Positions 27,476 to 35,855 are shown, numbered from the stretch's first letter. The stretch is 51,716 nucleotides of DNA from Betaproteobacteria bacterium (GCA_024641855.1 JAHECG010000013.1:2943-54658); one strand, 5' to 3'. Numbers and translations: made by a program. Notes: generated by a model from the letters alone, not told the origin.

Positions 27476-28186
27476 ATGAATGCTCCAGCACGCTATTTTG
27501 CTTTGATCCCTGCCGCTGGCAGCGGCAGCCGCATGGGCTCGGAACTCCCCAAGCAATACCTGGAATTAGCCGGTGCACCGATGTTGCAGCATGCCATCAA
27601 GGCCTTGTGCGCACATCCCAAAATTGAGCAGGTGTTCGTGGTGTTGGCAGCCGATGATGCCTATTTCGCGCGTTACGATTGGACTCCCTTTGACACCAAG
27701 CTGCGGCGTCTGTATTGCGGTGGCGCGACACGTGCGGCTAGCGTGTTGAATGGCTTGCGTGCCCTCGACCCGGTATCGCAAGCGGAGGATTGGGTGTTGG
27801 TGCACGATGCGGCACGCCCTTGCTTGACGCAGTCGCATCTCGATGCTTTGATCGATGAACTGGCCGAAGACGAAGTCGGCGGCTTATTGGCGGTCCCCGT
27901 AGCAGATACCTTGAAACGTGCCGATGAAGCTGCGCGTGTCATCGCTACTGAGCCGCGCGAAAATTTGTGGCAAGCACAAACGCCGCAAATGTTCCGGCAT
28001 GGCTTGCTGCTGCGCGCGCTGGAAGAGCTCGGCACGGATACGCCGACTGATGAGGCACGAGCGGTTGAGCATCTGAGTTTAAAACCAAAGTTGGTCGCAT
28101 GCGATGCAAGCAACCTCAAAGTCACTTATGCAAACGATTTAAAACTCGCCGAGTTGATCTTGAGAACTTTGAAAACTACAGAATGA
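27476..28186 (+). CDS. ispD: 2-C-methyl-D-erythritol 4-phosphate cytidylyltransferase IspD
   Basis: Third step of the MEP isoprenoid pathway. The 236-residue product has the nucleotide-binding loop [29 protein letters not shown], the TP(Q)MFRH block and the C-terminal [10 protein letters not shown] ... [14 protein letters not shown]. It normally abuts ispF; here a GxxExxY gene flanked by inverted arms stands between them, its ATG overlapping the ispD stop as atga. Confidence 0.97.
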   Translation: MNAPARYFALIPAAGSGSRMGSELPKQYLELAGAPMLQHAIKALCAHPKIEQVFVVLAADDAYFARYDWTPFDTKLRRLYCGGATRAASVLNGLRALDPVSQAEDWVLVHDAARPCLTQSHLDALIDELAEDEVGGLLAVPVADTLKRADEAARVIATEPRENLWQAQTPQMFRHGLLLRALEELGTDTPTDEARAVEHLSLKPKLVACDASNLKVTYANDLKLAELILRTLKTTE

Positions 28187-28213
28187 ACCGCCAAGACGCC
28201 AAGAACGCCAAGC
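28183..28213. repeat. Left arm of inverted-arm element E2
   Basis: The 28-nt arm aaccgccaag... at 28186-28213 matches the inverted right arm (28603-28630) at 26 of 28 positions. It contains three cgccaag units spaced 8 and 9 nt apart. The preceding atg (28183-28185) is both the end of ispD and the start codon of the enclosed gene, so the arm encodes the first ten residues NRQDAKNAK after Met. The same atgaaccgcc string begins the left arm of E3 at 31649. Confidence 0.9.
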
Positions 28214-28596
28214 AAGAGCCAAATCAAGATATAGATGAGTTGGCGCATCGCGTAATTGGTGTGGCTATTGAGGTGCATAAAGTTTTAGGCCCTGGTTTTT
28301 TGGAATCGGTGTATGAGGAGGCGATGGCCGTTGAGCTGAATGAACAGCGAATCGGATTCGATCGGCAGGTTACTTTTACTGTGCCTTATAAAGATAAAAA
28401 GGTTGGCGAGGGACGGTTGGATTTTCTGATTGAAGGGCAGCTTGTAATCGAATTGAAAGCAATTGATAAATTAGCGCCTATTCATACAGCTCAAGTGCTT
28501 TCGTATCTAAAAGCGACGGGCTGCAGGCTGGGCCTCTTGATTAATTTCAATGAACGATTACTGCGCTCTGGCATACAAAGAGTTATTTTGAGTTAA
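28183..28596 (+). CDS. GxxExxY family protein (PD-(D/E)XK nuclease fold)
   Basis: 137 residues. The signature Gly38-xx-Glu41-xx-Tyr44 (GFLESVY) defines the family; Asp80, Glu90 and Lys92 (RLDFLI ... VIELK) supply a PD-(D/E)XK catalytic set, and [13 protein letters not shown] is the conserved C-terminal block. Function is unestablished; nuclease activity is inferred from the fold. Residues 2-10 are encoded by the left inverted arm, so they are repeat-derived. The stop lies 6 nt before the right arm. A longer frame from 28099 lies inside ispD and is rejected because the atga overlap and arm boundary define this start. Confidence 0.93.
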   Translation: MNRQDAKNAKQEPNQDIDELAHRVIGVAIEVHKVLGPGFLESVYEEAMAVELNEQRIGFDRQVTFTVPYKDKKVGEGRLDFLIEGQLVIELKAIDKLAPIHTAQVLSYLKATGCRLGLLINFNERLLRSGIQRVILS

Positions 28597-28602
28597 CGAA
28601 TT

Positions 28603-28630
28603 CCTTGGCGCTCTTGGCGTCTTGGCGGTT
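28603..28630. repeat. Right arm of inverted-arm element E2
   Basis: Inverted copy of the left arm, ending in ggcggtt. It begins 6 nt after the GxxExxY stop and ends immediately before the agga ribosome-binding site of ispF (28631-28634). The element therefore sits between the ispD stop and the ispF ribosome-binding site without damaging either. Confidence 0.9.
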
Positions 28631-28641
28631 AGGAAAATATT

Positions 28642-29115
28642 ATGAGAATTGGCCAAGGGTTTGACGTGCATGCACTGGTTGCTGGGCGCAAGCTCATCAT
28701 CGGCGGTGTGGAGGTTCCTTATCACTTAGGGTTGTTAGGTCACTCCGATGCGGATGTGTTGCTGCACGCCATATGCGATGCCTTGCTCGGCGCATGTGCG
28801 CTCGGTGACATTGGCCGACATTTTCCGGATTCCGATCCACGTTACAAAGGGATTGATAGCCGCGAGTTGATGCGCCATGTGATGAGTTTAGTGACGGAGC
28901 AGGGCTATCGCGTAGTGAATCTCGACGCCACGATCATTGCGCAAGCACCGAAAATGGCGCCGCATATTCCGACAATGGTGGCGAATATCGCCGCTGATAT
29001 GGGCGTCGATGTCACCGCAGTTAATGTTAAGGCGACGACGACCGAGAACCTTGGATTCACCGGTCGCGGCGAGGGCATCGCAGCGCAAGCAATTTGTTTG
29101 TTGGAGCGCATTTGA
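28642..29115 (+). CDS. ispF: 2-C-methyl-D-erythritol 2,4-cyclodiphosphate synthase IspF
   Basis: Fifth step of the MEP pathway, 157 residues, homotrimer. Zinc and substrate residues appear in GQGFDVHAL (Asp, His), [21 protein letters not shown] (His) and IGRHFPD; the C-terminal [19 protein letters not shown] block is intact. An agga site precedes the ATG by 7 nt, directly abutting the right arm of element E2. The stop overlaps the thpR start. Confidence 0.97.
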   Translation: MRIGQGFDVHALVAGRKLIIGGVEVPYHLGLLGHSDADVLLHAICDALLGACALGDIGRHFPDSDPRYKGIDSRELMRHVMSLVTEQGYRVVNLDATIIAQAPKMAPHIPTMVANIAADMGVDVTAVNVKATTTENLGFTGRGEGIAAQAICLLERI

Positions 29116-29651
29116 GCGCGCAGCCAGATTCCGAACCCCAGCGACTCTTTTTTGCCCTATGGCCGGAACCGGCACTGCAGCAGTCATTCTTTGAAGCAGG
29201 AAATATTCTTTTCAAATTATGTGGTGGTCGTCGCACGCGGCGTGAAAACATTCATCTGACTTTAGCCTTCTTAGGTCCGGTAGATACAGGTCAGTTGAGC
29301 CGCGTGCAGGCTGTGGCCGATCAAATCCAGCTCCCCATTTTTTCATTGCAGTTCGACCGCTTAGGTTGGTGGCGACACAATCAAGTGGCTTGGGCGGCGA
29401 CCTCGGAAACGCCGCGTGCGCTTTTGGATTTAGTGAAAAGCTTGCAGTTGGGTTTATCACAAGAAGGCTTCAAATTTGACGATCGACGTTTCGCGCCGCA
29501 TGTCACCTTGTTGCGCAAAGCACAGTGTCGCGAAAGTTTGTTGGATAGCGAGCCGGTTTCCTGGGAGGTTAGGGCGTTCGTATTGGTGAGTTCTACGTTG
29601 CACCCAGATGGGCCGCACTACACGCTTTTGAAGCGCTGGCCCTTGGCATAA
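29112..29651 (+). CDS. thpR: RNA 2',3'-cyclic phosphodiesterase (LigT/ThpR)
   Basis: 2H phosphoesterase acting on 2',3'-cyclic phosphate RNA ends. The TTG start at 29112, overlapping the ispF stop as ttga and preceded by ggag 5 nt upstream, gives 179 residues beginning [17 protein letters not shown] after Met. The two catalytic motifs are HLTLAF (near residue 45) and HVTLLR (near 130). Linked to ispF by translational overlap. Confidence 0.92.
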   Translation: MSAQPDSEPQRLFFALWPEPALQQSFFEAGNILFKLCGGRRTRRENIHLTLAFLGPVDTGQLSRVQAVADQIQLPIFSLQFDRLGWWRHNQVAWAATSETPRALLDLVKSLQLGLSQEGFKFDDRRFAPHVTLLRKAQCRESLLDSEPVSWEVRAFVLVSSTLHPDGPHYTLLKRWPLA

Positions 29652-29666
29652 TTAGATTTGTGTCTG

Positions 29667-29688
29667 TGTGCTACGCACATTTTATTTA
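29667..29688 (+). terminator. Probable terminator of the ispD-ispF-thpR operon
   Basis: tgtgc-tac-gcaca (29667-29679), extendable by one wobble pair, is followed by ttttattta. It lies 16 nt after the thpR stop. Confidence 0.5.
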
Positions 29689-29689
29689 G

Positions 29690-29946
29690 GGTCGGTCATG
29701 CCCCGACGGGGCACTTACTTTTTGGCTACGGCTAACCTAAAGGTTACCCTTCACCGAAACTTCGTTGTCTTGCTTGCCCAAGAAAATAGTAAGCAAAAAG
29801 AAGGGCACCCCCTGCACCGCCCACTGCGTGGGTTCCCTGCGTTGCTCACCAAGCCGGGCGGCTGCGGAACTCGCGCTGCGCGCTCAGACAGTCCTCGCCG
29901 ACTTCCCCCGGCTTGTTTGCGCTAATCGGCGGCACAGCAGGGGCCC
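29690..29946. repeat. Structured intergenic repeat-like sequence (no real gene)
   Basis: A GC-rich 250-nt stretch in the convergent gap between thpR and the host-attachment gene. It contains hairpins gcccc-gac-ggggc (29700-29712) and taacct-aa-aggtta (29733-29746), and complementary cttactttttgg / ccaagaaaatagtaag segments that can form a longer stem. The frames through it (for example one starting MPRRGTYFL) are arginine-, proline- and cysteine-rich and look spurious. From memory, closely similar tracts recur between genes in many beta- and gammaproteobacteria and give rise to similar false ORFs; this was not searched. Confidence 0.65.
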
Positions 29947-29954
29947 CAAAAACC

Positions 29955-29985
29955 AAAACACCGCCGGTGAAACAGCGGTGTTTTT
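29955..29985. terminator. Bidirectional intrinsic terminator
   Basis: aaaacaccgc (29955-29964) pairs with gcggtgtttt (29975-29984). T-runs flank both sides when read on either strand, so it can end both the rightward transcript from thpR and the leftward host-attachment gene, whose stop is 25 nt away. Confidence 0.8.
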
Positions 29986-30009
29986 GCGACTCCCCACAAA
30001 ATATTGGAC

Positions 30010-30450
30010 TTAAAGATAAATACAGTGCTCCAAATGTTTGCCGATTTCCCGCTCGTTGTTGCTGGTGTAGTCCTTCTCCAAAGTATCACTGGTCATTGCC
30101 AATACTTGATTCGATAAGCGACCTTTTAAGGTGCCGAGAAAGGGCGACCCAGCGACTAAAATCAGTCGTTCGTATTTGTTTTGTCCGCGTCCCGATTCGA
30201 GGGTGTGTGCGATTTCTTGTGCGAAATGTTCGGCTTCATTTTGTTTCGGGTCGATTGCAGGTTGGCGTGAGCCGTGGCCGTTGCCAGCGCTTTGCATAAA
30301 ACCGGCGCGGTCCGACACGAGGTCGGCACCTTTTACACGGCTTTCTGGATGTTCCAATTCTGACAGTAGGTTTAATCCTTTGCCGATCCCGGTATTTTCA
30401 AACAGGCGTGCGCGTGCAGCATTGGCGACCAAAATCCAAGTCGTGCTCAT
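30010..30450 (-). CDS. Host attachment family protein
   Basis: 146 residues, cytosolic, of the proteobacterial family named after a plant-attachment gene. Recognisable parts are the N-terminal TTWILVANAARARLFEN, ELEHPESRVKGADLVSDRAG (family block), and the C-terminal LVAGSPFLGTLKGRL. A ggagg site lies just before the ATG at 30450. It follows mnmH by 81 nt on the same strand. Biochemical role unknown; the fold resembles release-factor eRF1-like domains in related families, which is inference. Confidence 0.88.
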   Translation of the reverse strand: MSTTWILVANAARARLFENTGIGKGLNLLSELEHPESRVKGADLVSDRAGFMQSAGNGHGSRQPAIDPKQNEAEHFAQEIAHTLESGRGQNKYERLILVAGSPFLGTLKGRLSNQVLAMTSDTLEKDYTSNNEREIGKHLEHCIYL

Positions 30451-30531
30451 AGACTCCTCCGATTCGTTAAAAGACGGGCTTACCGGATTAAAGGTAGCAG
30501 GGGAGCCGGAACAATCAAGCGTGCACAGAAC

Positions 30532-31575
30532 TTACTTCGTCAAAAACTGTTGCGCCAGCAACTGATAACCCTGTTCAGAGATGTCTGTTGGCTGGATGTG
30601 CGTGGCTTGGTTGAGCTGGGGATAGTGCTTGAGCGTAGAGCGGTGATAAGCAGGGTCGTAGTGGTTGATGAGCATATCCTGGACGAATTCGTCCCATTGC
30701 CCGGCCCGTATCAGCGTCTGCCAATAGTCGAAACGTTCTTTGCTGTGCAAAGCTTTCAGGCAGTCGAGCTTTTCCAGTAAAAGTTGCGGATGCTGGATGA
30801 AATGCGTGTACTCCTCGCGCAGCAATTGCACGCGTTGCTCGCTGGGTACTTCCACGACGACGCAATGGCCTTTTTGCCACATTTGTTCGATGAGCGCATC
30901 GGGTACACGTAATTGGCCGATCTTTTTACTCTCGGCCTCGACGTAGACCGGCTTGGTAGGGTCGAAGTGCAATAATTGCGCATGGATCAGGCTCTCAAAC
31001 ATTTTTTGCGCAGGTTGGGGTTCATCCGGCAGATTGCCAAGCACCGAGCCGCGATGCAAGGCGAGTTGTTCCAGATCCAGTACTTGGCCACCGGCTTGCG
31101 CCAGGGCTTGCAGAAAGCGACTTTTACCGGAGCCGGTTGGGCCGCACACGACATGGAAATTAAAGCGCTGTGGCAGAACCGCCAAATCATCCAACACTTT
31201 GCGCCGATAGGCTTTGTAGCCGCCTTCGAGACGTGCCACTTTCCAGCCAATCTCATTCAGGATATGCGCCATTGCACCACTACGTTTGCCCCCACGCCAG
31301 CAGTAAATCAGTGGCCGCCAGTTTTTGGGTTTGGAGGCGAAATAATCATCGATATGGCGTGCGATATTGCGCGATATCAGGGCGGCCCCTAGTTTTTTTG
31401 CCTCAAAGCTGGAAACTTGTTTATAGATCGTGCCGACACGGGCACGCTCTTCTGCGCTCAGTACTGGGAAATTCACCGCACCCGGCAGGTGATCCTCGGC
31501 AAATTCCGGTGGAGTACGCACGTCGATAATCTCGTCAAACTCATCGAGCTGTGCTACGGTAGCGAGCGCTGTCAT
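30532..31575 (-). CDS. mnmH: tRNA 2-selenouridine synthase MnmH (SelU)
   Basis: Replaces sulfur with selenium in mnm5s2U34 of tRNA via a geranylated intermediate. The 347-residue protein has an N-terminal rhodanese domain (IDVRTPPEFAEDHLPGAVNFP, catalytic Cys in YCWRGGKRSGA) and a P-loop domain (CGPTGSGKSRFLQAL). The selenium donor is selenophosphate from SelD, encoded divergently 260 nt away. Start ATG at 31575. Confidence 0.96.
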   Translation of the reverse strand: MTALATVAQLDEFDEIIDVRTPPEFAEDHLPGAVNFPVLSAEERARVGTIYKQVSSFEAKKLGAALISRNIARHIDDYFASKPKNWRPLIYCWRGGKRSGAMAHILNEIGWKVARLEGGYKAYRRKVLDDLAVLPQRFNFHVVCGPTGSGKSRFLQALAQAGGQVLDLEQLALHRGSVLGNLPDEPQPAQKMFESLIHAQLLHFDPTKPVYVEAESKKIGQLRVPDALIEQMWQKGHCVVVEVPSEQRVQLLREEYTHFIQHPQLLLEKLDCLKALHSKERFDYWQTLIRAGQWDEFVQDMLINHYDPAYHRSTLKHYPQLNQATHIQPTDISEQGYQLLAQQFLTK

Positions 31576-31648
31576 GGCGGTTAATCTTCTTAAAAAACGT
31601 TATTTTAGCCTTTTAGATAGGTGCTATACCAATCAACTAAAACGACAA

Positions 31649-31779
31649 ATGAACCGCCAAGTCGCCAAGAGCGCCAAGATGCACGAAACATCTAGCGAAA
31701 TTTTGTATGACCTTCATTGATTACGTAGAAAAAACTCAAAACCTTGGTGTTGCTTGGCGCTCTTGGCGTCTTGGCGGTT
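31649..31779. repeat. Inverted-arm element E3, gene-less relative of E2
   Basis: Left arm 31652-31679 and right arm 31752-31779 are 28-nt inverted copies matching at 26 of 28 positions and nearly identical to the E2 arms. The left arm again begins atgaaccgcc, so a 23-codon frame (31649-31720) starts MNRQVAKSAK, like the E2 protein, but then stops. The 72 nt between the arms shows no resemblance to the GxxExxY gene. The element lies in the divergent mnmH/selD promoter region. Confidence 0.88.
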
Positions 31780-31835
31780 AAACTGATCTTTTAAAAAATG
31801 TCGGTAACAGTTCTCGTGATATTTCAGGAATACGC

Positions 31836-32876
31836 ATGTCGGAAATCAAACTAACCCAATATTCGCACGGCGGCGGTTGCGGCTGCAAAATCGCCCCCGG
31901 CTTACTCGCGGAAATTCTCGGACAATTCGCGCCGCGCGCCAGTTTCCCAAATCTAATGGTCGGCACCGAAAGCAGTGACGATGCGGCGGTCTGGCGCTTA
32001 AACGATACGCAAGCGATCGTTGCAACAACCGATTTCTTTATGCCGATCGTGGATGATCCCTTCGATTTCGGGCGCATCGCTGCGACTAACGCCATCTCTG
32101 ATATTTACGCCATGGGCGCGCAGCCTCTATTCGCATTGGCGATTGTCGGTATGCCGGTGGATAAATTGCCCGTAGAGGCGATTCGTGGGATTTTATCTGG
32201 CGGTGAAGCCGTGTGCGCTGCCGCTGGGATTCCGATTGCTGGTGGGCATTCCATCGACTCACCAGAGCCTATTTATGGCCTTGTGGCCTTGGGTTTGGTA
32301 CATCCGGATCAAGTTAAGCGCAATGATCGTGCGCAATCCGGCGATCGTTTAATCCTCGGTAAGGGCTTAGGGATTGGTGTGATGAGCGCTGCATTGAAAA
32401 AAGGCCAACTCGGCGCTGAAGGCTATCAAGCCATGTTGGCGAGTACCACGCAATTGAATACGCCGGGGGCTAAGCTAGCGGCAATGGATGGTGTGCATGC
32501 AGTCACCGATGTTACGGGATTTGGTTTACTGGGTCATTTATTGGAAGTTTGTCGTGGTTCCTCTTTGGGTGCACGCGTGGATTGGAATAAGCTCCCCTTG
32601 CTGCCGGGTGTGGCACAGTTGGCGCAACAAGGCTTTACGCCTGGCGCGGCGGATCGCAATTGGACGAGTTATGGCGCCTATATTGATTTGAAGCCGGGCT
32701 TGGCCGATTGGCAGCGTAAACTTTTGTGTGACCCACAAACCAGCGGTGGTTTGCTGGTTGCTTGTAATGCCGATGCGGCACCGCAAGTGCTGAAGACGTT
32801 CTTAGATACAGGCTTTGAGTATGCCGCAGAAATTGGTGAGATGACCACAGGAGAGGCGCGGGTGTTAGTGGGGTAA
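31836..32876 (+). CDS. selD: Selenide, water dikinase SelD
   Basis: Makes selenophosphate from selenide and ATP. The 346-residue enzyme starts at an ATG preceded by agga. The catalytic site is HGGGCGCK with Cys15 (aligned to the E. coli Cys17 or Sec position) and Lys18; it uses Cys, not Sec. Further blocks: SSDDAAVW, DFFMPIVDDPFDFGRIAATNAISDIYAMG (metal/ATP region), and GGHSIDSPEPIYGL. With mnmH divergent and no selA/selB in the window, the visible use is tRNA selenouridine. Confidence 0.97.
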   Translation: MSEIKLTQYSHGGGCGCKIAPGLLAEILGQFAPRASFPNLMVGTESSDDAAVWRLNDTQAIVATTDFFMPIVDDPFDFGRIAATNAISDIYAMGAQPLFALAIVGMPVDKLPVEAIRGILSGGEAVCAAAGIPIAGGHSIDSPEPIYGLVALGLVHPDQVKRNDRAQSGDRLILGKGLGIGVMSAALKKGQLGAEGYQAMLASTTQLNTPGAKLAAMDGVHAVTDVTGFGLLGHLLEVCRGSSLGARVDWNKLPLLPGVAQLAQQGFTPGAADRNWTSYGAYIDLKPGLADWQRKLLCDPQTSGGLLVACNADAAPQVLKTFLDTGFEYAAEIGEMTTGEARVLVG

Positions 32877-33056
32877 CGACTGCGGCGGTATGGGGCCTGG
32901 GTCTACTTGCTTGCTTGCCTCTAGAGGTTCGATTTCTCGTCGCTCGTTCAAGCGGCGCTCACGCCCGAAAAAAAAGGGGGGAGAATCAATAAAACGCCGT
33001 TCCTGCAGGCGCCGCTCTAGCGGGAGGAATTCAATTTTATAGCCATTGGATTTCAT
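32865..33056 (-). CDS. Small Arg/Glu-rich hypothetical protein
   Basis: A 63-codon frame on the minus strand overlapping the selD 3' end by 12 nt. It shows two ERRLQERR/ERRLNERR-type motifs around a PPFFFG segment. No family was recognised and the ribosome-binding site is poor. The internally repeated motif argues mildly for a real small protein; the low-complexity composition argues for caution. The rest of 32877-33207 shows no other gene. Confidence 0.35.
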   Translation of the reverse strand: MKSNGYKIEFLPLERRLQERRFIDSPPFFFGRERRLNERREIEPLEASKQVDPGPIPPQSLPH

Positions 33057-33207
33057 GATGGGTTATCCCAAATAAATGACATGGTTTTAAAATATGTGCA
33101 AAATCCTAGAAAATCAAGGTGGTTAAACGTTTTGTAATGCGTTAGTAGTAAAGCACTGAGCTAGAATGAAAAAATCTAATAGCCAATTATCTAAAGAGGG
33201 TCTTGCG

Positions 33208-33906
33208 ATGCGATTTCTGATTATTGAAGATGATGCCTCGGCAGCGGATTTTCTGAAAAAAGGTTTAGGTGGTTTCGGCTACGACGCCGATGTCGCGCAT
33301 GACGGCGATGAAGGCCTGACGATGGCGCGCGATCAAGACTACGATTTGTGGTTGATCGATGTCATGTTGCCAAAACGCGATGGCTTGTCGGTGCTGAAAT
33401 CCTTGCGCGACGATGGTCGACATGTGCCAGCGTTGATTCTTTCCGCGCGCGGTCAAGTGGACGACCGGGTCGAGGGCTTGCGTGCTGGTGGTGATGATTA
33501 TGTCGTTAAACCTTATGCGTTGGCTGAGTTGCAAGCGCGTATCGAAGCTTTGCTGCGGCGCACCAAGAGTTTCGACACCCACCCTGAGACTGAAATCGTG
33601 GTGGGCGATTTGCACATGGATTTGTTGTCGCGCGCCGTAACGCGTGCCGGTCAGGAAGTGTTTCTCAAGCCGCGTGAGTTTCGCTTGTTAGAATATTTAA
33701 TGCGTCATGCCGACAGCGTGGTGACGCGCACCATGTTGCTGGAAAATGTTTGGGATTATTTCTTTGATCCGCAAACCAATGTTGTGGACGTGCATATCAG
33801 CCGCTTACGCTACAAACTCGACAAGTATTTCCCTTATCCCATGTTGCACACAGTCCGCGGCTCCGGCTATACACTGCGTTCAACCAGGGATCCAGAAGCG
33901 GAATAA
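33208..33906 (+). CDS. OmpR-family response regulator
   Basis: Two-component transcription factor of 232 residues starting MRFLIIEDD at 33208, with agaggg 7 nt upstream; the frame continues 14 codons upstream. The receiver domain (1-115) has EDD, the phospho-acceptor Asp in LIDVMLPKRDG and Lys in VVKPYAL. The C-terminal winged helix (130-225) has LKPREFRLLEYLM and VVDVHISRLRYKLD. The sensor kinase gene starts 6 nt after its stop, so the two form one operon. The signal and targets are not evident. Confidence 0.95.
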   Translation: MRFLIIEDDASAADFLKKGLGGFGYDADVAHDGDEGLTMARDQDYDLWLIDVMLPKRDGLSVLKSLRDDGRHVPALILSARGQVDDRVEGLRAGGDDYVVKPYALAELQARIEALLRRTKSFDTHPETEIVVGDLHMDLLSRAVTRAGQEVFLKPREFRLLEYLMRHADSVVTRTMLLENVWDYFFDPQTNVVDVHISRLRYKLDKYFPYPMLHTVRGSGYTLRSTRDPEAE

Positions 33907-33912
33907 GCATCG

Positions 33913-35301
33913 GTGGGGCGACTTCTCCCTGGAGCAGCCGCACTGTTGCTCAGTACTCCCGCGCGCTTAACTTTGGCGCTCTCTGCGCTCTATGTTGCGG
34001 GTACCCTGCTAGTTTTTTTCTTCCTAAATTTTCAACTGCATGATGTCTTGACGGGGCAAGTCGATAAGGCCTTGATCGAGCAAAAAACCCGTTTACTCAT
34101 GCAGTACAAAGAAGGGAGTTCGCGTGCGTTAATCAGCGCAATTCGAGCGGAGTTGCAAAACCGAGGACAGATCGATCGTACCTATCGTGTTATTGATGCA
34201 AAAGGGCTCAAAGTTCTCGAAGTCGGTGATCTGCAATTGCCGCCTAATTTACCGCTCAGCAAGGGAATTAGTGAAATCGAAACGCGTGTCATTAGTAAAG
34301 AAGGAAAACCAGCCAAGGCACGCTACTTAATTTTTCCGATTGCTAACCAATTGAATGTTGAAATCGCGCGCAGCATGGAAACCACGGAAGAAGTGATGGC
34401 TGGTTTTCGTTCGGCTTTTATGATTTCCATGGCGCTGATTTTATCGCTTGGGCTGGTTGGTGGTTGGTTGCTGGCTAAACGCTTCTGGCGACAGATTGAT
34501 GATTTCAATCAAATGGCGATGAAAATTTTCAATTCGGGTAATTTGACAAGTCGCATGCCGGTAAAAGGCAACGATGAGTTTTCGGTATTGGCCAAGAATA
34601 TGAATGCCATTTTGGATAAAATGGAAAAGCTGTTTCAAGGGGTACGTCAGGTTAGCGACAACATTGCGCACGATTTGCGTAGCCCGTTGTCGCGGCTGCG
34701 TGTCGATGTGGAAGTGACACTGCAAGAAAACAATCCGCAAAATTATCGCATGACCTTGGATCGCGTGCTGACCGAGTTGCAAAACATGCAGGATATTTTT
34801 CAATCACTGCTATCGCTTGGTCAAGCCGAGGCCGGTAGCATGAAAATCCGCAAAAAACCAATCGACCTCTCGCAATTGTTGGAAGACATCGTGGAATTGT
34901 ATGGCCCCCTGGCAGAAGATAAAGGGCAAATCTTCGAGGCACATATCCCCAGTAAATTGATGATTGATGGTGACCGGCAATTACTGGCACAAGCCCTGTC
35001 CAATTTGCTCGACAATGCGGTCAAATATGTACCGGAAGGCGGGAAAATTACGCTGACTGCGGAAATTAAGAATGATAAAGCTGAAATTCAACTGGACGAC
35101 AGTGGTCCAGGCATTCCTCAAGATATGCGTAAAAAGGTATTTGATCGATTTGTTCGTGTCGATCCCAGTCGCACGCTTCCTGGCACAGGCCTCGGGTTGA
35201 GCTTAGTCAAAGCCTTTATCGAATTGCATCAAGGCCATATCACCCTCAGTGAGAGCCGGCTGGGCGGGACGTTGTTTTCTATTTATCTTCCGCTTAAGTA
35301 A
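33913..35301 (+). CDS. Sensor histidine kinase (HAMP, HisKA, HATPase)
   Basis: Membrane kinase partnered with the upstream OmpR-type regulator. The GTG start gives 462 residues. There is a transmembrane helix near 20-40, a periplasmic domain (about 41-165), a second helix (about 168-190), HAMP (190-245) and a HisKA domain with the phospho-acceptor in DNIAHDLRSPLSRLR. The ATPase domain carries LSNLLDNAVKYVPEGG (N box), DDSGPGIP (G1) and GTGLGLSLVKAFIELHQG (G2). The HDLRSPL box is typical of kinases in this subgroup. Confidence 0.95.
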   Translation: MGRLLPGAAALLLSTPARLTLALSALYVAGTLLVFFFLNFQLHDVLTGQVDKALIEQKTRLLMQYKEGSSRALISAIRAELQNRGQIDRTYRVIDAKGLKVLEVGDLQLPPNLPLSKGISEIETRVISKEGKPAKARYLIFPIANQLNVEIARSMETTEEVMAGFRSAFMISMALILSLGLVGGWLLAKRFWRQIDDFNQMAMKIFNSGNLTSRMPVKGNDEFSVLAKNMNAILDKMEKLFQGVRQVSDNIAHDLRSPLSRLRVDVEVTLQENNPQNYRMTLDRVLTELQNMQDIFQSLLSLGQAEAGSMKIRKKPIDLSQLLEDIVELYGPLAEDKGQIFEAHIPSKLMIDGDRQLLAQALSNLLDNAVKYVPEGGKITLTAEIKNDKAEIQLDDSGPGIPQDMRKKVFDRFVRVDPSRTLPGTGLGLSLVKAFIELHQGHITLSESRLGGTLFSIYLPLK

Positions 35302-35416
35302 GCCGCTGTTAGCACAACGGTTTAGTTCGCGTAAAATGCTTCTGAATGATTGTGTCACCATGATCTACGGTTAAATTAACCTTGTGATTTCTTGGCTTTC
35401 TTCCGATAGGTCTACC

Positions 35417-35722
35417 TTGATTCGAGTTTACCAAGCAGCAAATTTGCCTCAAGCCTACCTGCTGGCCGGTTTGCTTCGCCATGCAGGCATTACGGTTCGT
35501 ATCTTCAATGAAAATGCGCAAGGCGGTATGGGCGATATTCCATTTAGTGAAGTCTATCCTGAAGTTTGGATTGAAAATGCAGCAGACTTTACGAAAGCAA
35601 ATGCACTCGTCGAAGCTTTTGAAAAAGCGCCGATCGATAAAGGTAGCGTGTTTTGTCGTGCTTGCAGTGAGGAAAATCCTGCTAATTTTGAATTGTGTTG
35701 GAAATGTGGTATGAGTTTGTAG
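35417..35722 (+). CDS. DUF2007 domain protein with C-terminal zinc ribbon
   Basis: A TTG start at 35417 gives about 101 residues beginning IRVYQAANLPQAYLLAGLL after Met, which fits the DUF2007 N-terminus; agg lies 6 nt upstream. A GTG at 35384 is an alternative. The core has RHAGITVRIFNENAQGGMGDIPF and EVWIEN; the C-terminus has CRAC and CWKC (Cys pairs 14 residues apart), a zinc ribbon. The family is named putative signal-transducing protein; function is unknown. Confidence 0.82.
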   Translation: MIRVYQAANLPQAYLLAGLLRHAGITVRIFNENAQGGMGDIPFSEVYPEVWIENAADFTKANALVEAFEKAPIDKGSVFCRACSEENPANFELCWKCGMSL

Positions 35723-35855
35723 TGCGGAAAACACCAATTTAGTCAGCGCTAATGGTCGTATTCGTAGCGATTGGAATGAACGGTTTACTGTCAATGAACA
35801 CATCATCAAGTTCACGTTGCCGGATATTTTAGATAAGAGTATTTGTGGAAATGAA

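Noticed and set aside
28099-28182. Upstream extension of the GxxExxY frame
   Set aside because: It is entirely inside ispD in another frame; the atga overlap and repeat-arm boundary mark the real start.
29668-30299. Overlapping plus-strand frames of 82-128 codons
   Set aside because: They are Arg/Pro/Cys-rich, lie in a repeat-like tract or antisense to the host-attachment gene, and have no family features or good ribosome-binding sites.
35369-35381. ggttaa-a-ttaacc palindrome before the DUF2007 gene
   Set aside because: Short AT-rich palindrome that is likely to occur by chance; no further support.
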